A DNA stretch of 19,119 nt, from assembly GCA_937898445.1 (NCBI GenBank), contig CALEJY010000106.1, positions 1 through 19,119 on the forward strand, written 5' to 3'. This DNA comes from an uncultured Candidatus Melainabacteria bacterium. Lineage in GTDB: Bacteria > Cyanobacteriota > Vampirovibrionia > Gastranaerophilales > Gastranaerophilaceae. The notes under the pieces are model-generated. The model was not told where the DNA came from and did no database searches. It worked only from the letters and a program-made list of their open reading frames with translations. Below, piece by piece: positions 14,156 to 19,119 of this stretch. The position numbers and the translations under genes were made by a program. Position 1 is the first letter of the stretch. The number at the start of each line of letters is the position of its first letter.

Positions 14156-16384
14156 CTACAACTGCTCCCTATCAGGGTCTTCAATATCAATTACTTCTGC
14201 ATACATCATCTTTTTAGCAACCGGTTTGTTATCAACTGAATTTTCTGTATCAAAAACTTTCAACTCAACTTTTTCTTCATTGCTTTTTGCAAGTCTATCT
14301 GGGTGCTTAATTTCCATTTTTTCAAATTCTACACCGGATCCTTTTGTATCCATAGCAAGAATAAACGCAAAATACGTCTGTTGTCTTACCCAGTCATAAC
14401 CAATATTTAATTTAAAATCGTCAGGACCTAACGCAACAATAAATGAGTTTTCCTGAAACATTTCACCGTTTGGAGAATCGCCTGTCATAGTAAGAGTTCC
14501 TGACCATGCAACTGTCAAATATTTGTTGATACGTAAAGCTTCTCTAATATAAACGTTAGCATGCCCGTATCTATACATATCATACATCTGCATAGGAGTA
14601 CCGTCTTGATAAGCAGAAGCAAAAAATCCAACATCTTGCATCCAATGTTTGTATTGCGAATGAACTCTAGGTCCAATTCTACCAACAAATTGAGTATCTC
14701 CGGTACCATACAACGCAGCACTACCTTGTAACACCAATGCAACATTTAAAGCCATCAGTTTTTCAGGATTTGTATAATTAAACAATGATTGGTCAATATT
14801 AGCCATATATCTGGTTCTTGTAGTTCCTACATCATTTCTGGCAATATTTTCACCATGCCTGTTATAGTCGTTGTTTTGCATATAACCAAACCCGAAACGG
14901 TGTTGGAAATTCAAATCTAAACCTTTACCAATAGTAGAAGGAATTACGCCTTGATCTCGATAAATCAATTCGGCAGTATATTTAGGCATTCTAGGACCAA
15001 AGAACCATTCATCCATAAACGAATTTGCACCGTATTGTAAATATAATTTATCATCCAAATATTGTTTACCTTTTAAGATGAAAACATCCGCAGATGAACC
15101 ATAACCAAAATCTGTGTAGTTCGTTGCACTTCTGTATTTTGCCAAACCACCAAAACCGATACCGCTTTTATTATTAATAATTGGCATCAATTTTAATGTA
15201 GAACCGTTTTGTAACGGAGTATCAATTACAAAACCAGGACCTGCAAACATACCCAATCTGCCACGAGAACCAAATTCGGGATAGTTTGCATCGAAAAATT
15301 CGTGTTTTTTGTTTGTGTGAGCAGAAATAGAAGGTAAGCTAAACAAATCAACATCACCATATCTGATTTTCGCTTTTTTCAAAGTTATAACATCGTGATC
15401 TTTTTTAGCGTTAACAATAATATCTCTTGTCTTAATATTTATTGCAGTATCACCTGTTCCATCCGTAATTGACGATTTTTCTTCATCATCAAGCATCATT
15501 CGGTTAAAATGGTTTCCACCAATCATCTTGGTTTCTAAATTCAAAATATAATGATCTTCTGATGACAATTTACCGTTATACAAAATAATTTTATCATCCT
15601 GCATTTCGCCGGATCTTGCTTTAACCGTCATCATTGCAGCTTTTGTATGTAAATTATCCATAAACGCATTTTCTTCGTTCATGTTAATTTGTAAAAAATC
15701 ACCAAAAACATGGTTTCCGTCTCTAATTACTTCAACTTTTCCATAAGCTTTCAAGGTATTAGAAACTTTGTTATAAACCATTTTATCAGCTTTAATAGTT
15801 ACATTTTGTGGCGGAAATACCAATACAGGAGAACCTGTCGCAATAATATCCATTGTTTTGTCGTCATAATCAACATTATCAGCATCCAAAACAACATCAT
15901 TTGATGTAACTTGTTGTTTTACTCCGCCTTCCAATTCTAAAGTTTCATCAGATTTTGAAGTAACTTCTTCCTTATCCTTTTTAGATTTTTTGTCTTTTTT
16001 AGAAACCTTTTCATTATCGTTAACAGGATCAACGTAATTTATATTTAATTCTTTATTAAGTTTTGCGTTTTCTTCCGCCTCTAAACGTGCTTGTTCCTGC
16101 TTTTCTTTTTCAATTAATTCAAGAGCTTTTTTGTAATCTTTTTCTCTTAAATAGTTTGTAACCTTGATACGAGTTTTTTTGAAAAGCGGCATTCCCCTAA
16201 CAGGTTTAATATTACTACCTTCAACAACCTCAACATTAGGCATCGTAATTCCCATTGGGGATTCATAAAAACTTTCATTAAAAAGTTTTTCCAAATCTGC
16301 AGGCGAAGTAATAGTATCAGCTGCGAAAACACTGCTTGCTGACATTGATAATATTAATGCTGTTGTTAATAAGTACTTTTTCAA
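14156..16384 (-). CDS. LptD/OstA-like outer-membrane LPS assembly protein
   Basis: A 742-aa exported protein. Residues 1-21 are a clear signal peptide (basic MKKYLL, hydrophobic core, cut near VFA-ADT). Next comes a charged helical linker (about 80-150) ending in a lysine-rich KKSKKDKEE run. An OstA/LptA-like beta-jellyroll follows at about 160-250 (VVLDADNVDYDDKTM, IKADKMVYNKVSNTLKAYGK, VFGDFLQIN). The remainder is rich in alternating aromatic and polar residues (YGSSADVF, LYLQYGANSFMDEW, LNFQHRFGFGYM), as in an outer-membrane beta-barrel. LptD receives LPS from the periplasmic bridge and inserts it in the outer leaflet. There are no paired cysteines like those of E. coli LptD. The start is TTG at 16384, with GGCGG five bases upstream and the signal peptide beginning there. 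Gap of 16 bases to the M23 gene. Confidence 0.85.
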   Translation of the reverse strand: MKKYLLTTALILSMSASSVFAADTITSPADLEKLFNESFYESPMGITMPNVEVVEGSNIKPVRGMPLFKKTRIKVTNYLREKDYKKALELIEKEKQEQARLEAEENAKLNKELNINYVDPVNDNEKVSKKDKKSKKDKEEVTSKSDETLELEGGVKQQVTSNDVVLDADNVDYDDKTMDIIATGSPVLVFPPQNVTIKADKMVYNKVSNTLKAYGKVEVIRDGNHVFGDFLQINMNEENAFMDNLHTKAAMMTVKARSGEMQDDKIILYNGKLSSEDHYILNLETKMIGGNHFNRMMLDDEEKSSITDGTGDTAINIKTRDIIVNAKKDHDVITLKKAKIRYGDVDLFSLPSISAHTNKKHEFFDANYPEFGSRGRLGMFAGPGFVIDTPLQNGSTLKLMPIINNKSGIGFGGLAKYRSATNYTDFGYGSSADVFILKGKQYLDDKLYLQYGANSFMDEWFFGPRMPKYTAELIYRDQGVIPSTIGKGLDLNFQHRFGFGYMQNNDYNRHGENIARNDVGTTRTRYMANIDQSLFNYTNPEKLMALNVALVLQGSAALYGTGDTQFVGRIGPRVHSQYKHWMQDVGFFASAYQDGTPMQMYDMYRYGHANVYIREALRINKYLTVAWSGTLTMTGDSPNGEMFQENSFIVALGPDDFKLNIGYDWVRQQTYFAFILAMDTKGSGVEFEKMEIKHPDRLAKSNEEKVELKVFDTENSVDNKPVAKKMMYAEVIDIEDPDREQL

Positions 16385-16400
16385 TTTTCCGCCTTTATAC

Positions 16401-17525
16401 CTAAATGTAATTCAATGGGTTGTTTGGTTTTCCGTTAATTCTTACTTCAAAGTGAACATGTGGACCTGTGCTATAACCGGTTGTTCCTTCATACCCTACA
16501 ACATCACCTTTATGTACGAATTGTCCTTGTCCTACTTTTATTGATGACATGTGAGCGTACAAAGTTGTAGTCGGCTTTCCATTCACTACGCCGTGATCCA
16601 AAATTACAACTTTTCCATATCCGCCATACCAACCGGAATAAATAACTTTTCCTGAATTTGAAGCATGGATACTTCCATGATTTGGTCCTGCAATATCAAC
16701 ACCAGAGTGGAATGTTCTGCTATTGAATATCGGGTGAGTTCTCCAACCGAACGGTGATGTAATTCTTCCGCCAATCGGGCGCATAAAGCCTGTTGATGTG
16801 ATTTTTACAGTAGAACTGCCTCTGTTACGAGCAATCATACTTTGAATACTTGCTGATTGACGAGCCAATTCTCTTTCCGCTCTTTCGTAAGTCTTTCTGT
16901 CTGTTTTATACTTGCTAATCATGCTTTGGTTCATTGCAATTGCTGATTTGATGTTTCTCTGTTGAGAATTTATCTCTTGAATTGATTGAGCTAAAGCGAT
17001 TTTCTTAGCCTGAACATCTCGTTTCATAGCCGCAATTCTTTGAGATTTTGCACGCACTGCAAGAATTTGAGCATAATTTTTCTTCAAAACAATTTTTTCA
17101 AAATACACAACATCCAACAAAGAATTCAAATCCTTTGAAGTCAAAATTAACTGAAACATGCCTGTTCTTTGATTTTTATAAACCTGACGAATACGTTTGC
17201 GCATATCAACATTTGCTTTGTTAAACTCCGCAACAGATGCGTTCAAATCTCTTTCCATTTGCGCCAATTGGCTTTCTAAACTAGAATATTGATTTTTTGA
17301 TTTTTGCAAAGTGTTTGAAGCTTGTTCTAATTTTTGTTGGTTTTTGTAAAGTTTATTCTTTTCAAGATGCTCTAAAGCTTTTAATCTTTTAATTTTTTCA
17401 TGGGTAACTCTTTGTTTATGTTGAATAGTTTTCAATTGATTGGCATCAGCAACAAGGCTTATATTACCTATAAGCAATGCCACAAATACTATAAACATTT
17501 TTTTTATAAATCTATTTATACCCAC
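16401..17525 (-). CDS. M23 family murein peptidase with coiled coil (EnvC/NlpD-like)
   Basis: An exported peptidoglycan endopeptidase or amidase activator, 374 aa. The N terminus carries a signal peptide (about 1-28, ending SLVADA). A long coiled coil follows (about 30-235, rich in K, Q, E and L), then a C-terminal LytM/M23 domain (252-374). Metal and catalytic residues are intact: H273 and D277 (FHSGVDIAG), H325 (LYAH), H356 and H358 (GPHVHFEV). Unlike E. coli EnvC, which has lost its zinc ligands, this one could be an active DD-endopeptidase. Start is GTG at 17525 (MGINRF), with an AGG six bases upstream that overlaps the stop of the 34-aa gene. An alternative Met lies at residue 10. It probably acts in cell division or wall remodelling, next to outer-membrane assembly genes. 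Confidence 0.92.
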   Translation of the reverse strand: MGINRFIKKMFIVFVALLIGNISLVADANQLKTIQHKQRVTHEKIKRLKALEHLEKNKLYKNQQKLEQASNTLQKSKNQYSSLESQLAQMERDLNASVAEFNKANVDMRKRIRQVYKNQRTGMFQLILTSKDLNSLLDVVYFEKIVLKKNYAQILAVRAKSQRIAAMKRDVQAKKIALAQSIQEINSQQRNIKSAIAMNQSMISKYKTDRKTYERAERELARQSASIQSMIARNRGSSTVKITSTGFMRPIGGRITSPFGWRTHPIFNSRTFHSGVDIAGPNHGSIHASNSGKVIYSGWYGGYGKVVILDHGVVNGKPTTTLYAHMSSIKVGQGQFVHKGDVVGYEGTTGYSTGPHVHFEVRINGKPNNPLNYI

Positions 17526-17532
17526 AATATAC

Positions 17533-17637
17533 CTATTTTATCATAAGAGGCAACAGCATTAAACCAACAGTCCACGCAATAAATGTAACTGCAATTATTG
17601 CGACAATAGCTCTTTGATGTTTTCTGAAAAATTCCAT
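17533..17637 (-). CDS. Small single-pass membrane protein, 34 aa
   Basis: A complete short frame: ATG at 17637, TAG at 17533-17535. The product has a basic amphipathic head (MEFFRKHQRA) and one hydrophobic helix (about 11-32, IVAIIAVTFIAWTVGLMLLP), ending in MIK. AGGGG lies seven bases before the ATG, a good Shine-Dalgarno, and a -35/-10 promoter ends 28 bases upstream of the start. The stop is seven bases before the GTG of the M23 gene, so the two are probably co-translated. The FFRKHQ head followed by a transmembrane helix resembles the N-terminal anchor of PpiD-type proteins as I recall them, but the protein ends there. It could be a true small membrane protein or a leader that couples translation of the M23 gene. 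Confidence 0.7.
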   Translation of the reverse strand: MEFFRKHQRAIVAIIAVTFIAWTVGLMLLPLMIK

Positions 17638-17664
17638 TTTGTTTCCCCTATCCGTTCTATCAAA

Positions 17665-17693
17665 ATTGTACTATAAAAATTTTTGATTTGCAA
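17665..17693 (-). promoter_or_regulatory. Promoter of the envelope operon (34-aa gene, M23, lptD-like, lpx genes)
   Basis: On the minus strand TTGCAA (-35, 17688-17693) is followed after exactly 17 bases by TACAAT (-10, 17665-17670; 5 of 6 consensus). Transcription would begin near 17658, about 20 bases before the ATG at 17637, leaving room for the AGGGG RBS. The -35 hexamer is its own reverse complement and also serves the oppositely directed ATPase promoter. Confidence 0.6.
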
Positions 17694-17716
17694 AATTTTA
17701 AGAAATCTATTAATAT
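17688..17716 (+). promoter_or_regulatory. Leaderless promoter of the terminal ATPase gene
   Basis: Read on the plus strand, the same palindromic TTGCAA (17688-17693) is followed after 17 bases by TAATAT (17711-17716, 4 of 6 consensus). Six bases later comes the ATG at 17723, so transcription would start at about the start codon. The gene has no Shine-Dalgarno, which fits a leaderless message, as also proposed for nanE. Confidence 0.45.
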
Positions 17717-17722
17717 AGCTTT

Positions 17723-19119
17723 ATGGAATTTATAAAAGAGGCTGTTGATAAAAAACTTATACAAAAACAAGATATCGGAATTAATCCATTTTTGCTTGAA
17801 AACAATTTCAACCAAATAGAAAAGATGACAAATTTTTTCCAAACTCCAACACCAATTCTTTTGGTAAACGGCTTTATGGGAACAGGAAAAGTTTTGGTCG
17901 TAAACCAAGCTCTGTCTTTTCTAGAAAGTGATGTAATAACTCTTAAATACAACTGCTTTGAAACGACTATTCTTGACGATATTTTGTTAGAATTTTTTGA
18001 TAATTTCAAAAAATTGACAGCTCAAGGAGTTATCCAAATTCCAAAAGCAAGAACCGAAAATTTTACACAAAAAATTAACGCTTATTTTGAATCAATCGAA
18101 AAACCAGTTGTTATTGTGATAAATTCTTTTGAGCAAATTACAAAAGACAACAAACAAGAAATTCTCGATTTTATCAACCATTTAGCAAAATCCGGCAAAG
18201 TAAAATTTGTTCTTATCGCAAGAAAATTTGATTACAACGATTTTACAACCGATTTTGAAAGAGTTGCAATTTCTGCTCTTGATAAAGGTATTTTTGAAAA
18301 ATATTTAAAATCAGAAGACTTCAAACAAATCGGACCGCTCTCAGATGAATTGTATAAATATTCAAGAGGATATTATTTTTACACGACTTTGTCCATAAAA
18401 ATTATGCAAATCAGAAAACTAAACCTTATGGAATTTCTGTCTGGTTATACAAAAAGTTTTCTATCATTCAATGATTTTATACTAAGAGAAGCTCTATCTT
18501 TAGTAGATCCGGTGAGCGGTCATTTAGTAAGGTTTTTAACTATTATGCGTCATCCGGTAAATGTAAAACTTTTACAAACCCTACATCTTTATGATGCAGA
18601 CAAAATCGCATATCTTGTCGATAATTTGGTTTTAACAAGAGAAGGCGCAATGATTTATTTACAGGATTATTACAAAGAAATCTCCGAAAACTCAATCGCC
18701 GACAATATTGCGGTAAAAATCCATAAAAGTTGCGTTGAATTATATAATACCCAACTTCCGCTTAAACCTCTTGAAAGAGATTTGTTGATTTCAAGACAAA
18801 CTATGCGTTCGGAAATTGAATATCACAGTTTGTTTATTCCAAAAAAGCCGATATTGCCTCAAAAACCAATGCCGGAAGTTCAATTTATTGAACAAAAAGT
18901 AACACCTGAAATTCCGCATACAAAACAAGAAAAAGATGAACAAATAAAGAAAATTTCGTTTGTTTTTGATTCGGAAGAAAACGAAATGGCAATTATGAAC
19001 AAAATTGCAGACTCTATCAATAATTTCGTCGATATTTCAGACAAAACCTCCAAAACTTTTGAAGAAATCAAAAATATGTCATTAGTAAATTTGCTAAATC
19101 TTGCCAAAAAAGAAGAACA
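17723..19119 (+). CDS. STAND-like P-loop ATPase, C terminus cut by the window
   Basis: The first 465 codons of a longer protein. Residues 50-57 form a Walker A motif (GFMGTGKV; K56), with V replacing the usual S/T after the lysine. A hydrophobic strand VVIVINSFE (129-137) is in the Walker B position, with N134 where D is normal and E137 as possible catalytic glutamate. FVLIAR (162-167) resembles a sensor strand. A region near 255-315 (TIMRHPVNVKLL, then LVLTREGAMIYLQDYY) looks like the winged-helix domain that follows the ATPase in STAND/MalT-like proteins. A proline-rich linker (372-405) and acidic helices follow. There is no signal peptide. Start at 17723: no Shine-Dalgarno, but a -10 six bases upstream fits leaderless translation. 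The role is unknown; STAND ATPases are usually signalling or regulatory switches. Confidence 0.75.
   Translation, partial: MEFIKEAVDKKLIQKQDIGINPFLLENNFNQIEKMTNFFQTPTPILLVNGFMGTGKVLVVNQALSFLESDVITLKYNCFETTILDDILLEFFDNFKKLTAQGVIQIPKARTENFTQKINAYFESIEKPVVIVINSFEQITKDNKQEILDFINHLAKSGKVKFVLIARKFDYNDFTTDFERVAISALDKGIFEKYLKSEDFKQIGPLSDELYKYSRGYYFYTTLSIKIMQIRKLNLMEFLSGYTKSFLSFNDFILREALSLVDPVSGHLVRFLTIMRHPVNVKLLQTLHLYDADKIAYLVDNLVLTREGAMIYLQDYYKEISENSIADNIAVKIHKSCVELYNTQLPLKPLERDLLISRQTMRSEIEYHSLFIPKKPILPQKPMPEVQFIEQKVTPEIPHTKQEKDEQIKKISFVFDSEENEMAIMNKIADSINNFVDISDKTSKTFEEIKNMSLVNLLNLAKKEE

Noticed and set aside
17710..18009. 99-codon open frame on the minus strand, and another at 17660-17908
   Set aside because: Both are antisense to the start of the P-loop ATPase and run into the divergent promoter region; the plus-strand frame is far longer and has a Walker A motif.
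1..19119. CRISPR array, tRNA, rRNA or defence cassette
   Set aside because: No regularly spaced repeats, cloverleaf, or ribosomal RNA signature was seen; the only nucleotide hydrolase (dGTPase-like) sits in an envelope operon without defence partners.

Overview
The window looks like chromosomal DNA of a low-GC, diderm (outer-membrane-bearing) bacterium. The outer membrane is shown by lipid A genes (lpxI, lpxB), an LptD/OstA-like protein with a signal peptide, and a periplasmic M23 peptidase. Combined with a c-di-AMP cyclase, a YitT-family transporter-like protein and several lineage-restricted unknowns, the best guess is a gut Gastranaerophilales (Melainabacteria/Vampirovibrionia) genome. That placement is inferred from gene content and composition; no marker gene was searched. 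No rRNA, tRNA, CRISPR array, transposase or integrase was seen.

Layout. (1) 1-411: no intact gene; hairpin- and repeat-rich, relatively GC-rich for this window, with a strong ribosome binding site followed by a ten-base G tract that throws a long open frame out of phase. (2) 412-6696, minus strand: nanE, a ROK sugar kinase, a 72-aa unknown, a MenA/UbiA prenyltransferase, lysA, cdaA (diadenylate cyclase), yitT and a 115-aa DUF6812-like protein. Most junctions from the kinase to yitT overlap or nearly touch (1-8 nt), so they are probably one operon; the 115-aa gene has its own promoter. (3) 6697-6814: divergent intergenic region. (4) 6815-8758, plus strand: an M16 zinc peptidase and a family 4 uracil-DNA glycosylase. 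(5) 8755-17637, minus strand: a 34-aa membrane protein, M23 peptidase, LptD-like protein, class II aldolase, lpxI, lpxB, a 551-aa membrane-associated unknown and a dGTPase-like HD hydrolase, tightly packed and probably one envelope operon read from a promoter at 17665-17693. (6) 17723-19119, plus strand: the first 465 codons of a P-loop ATPase, cut by the window end.

How the genes fit together. LpxI makes lipid X from UDP-diacylglucosamine and LpxB joins the two to form the lipid A disaccharide; the LptD-like protein would insert finished LPS or a related glycolipid into the outer membrane, and the M23 protein would cut or regulate peptidoglycan. On the other side NanE and the ROK kinase can turn N-acetylmannosamine into GlcNAc-6-phosphate, feeding amino-sugar and cell-wall pools; LysA consumes the peptidoglycan precursor meso-DAP, and CdaA makes the messenger that often monitors osmotic and cell-wall state.

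Most of the window is recognisable housekeeping sequence. The less explained parts are the G-tract locus, the 34-aa membrane protein, the 72-aa, 115-aa and 551-aa unknowns, the divergent promoters sharing a palindromic -35 at 17688-17693, and the terminal ATPase. I did not find a clear new defence or mobile system.
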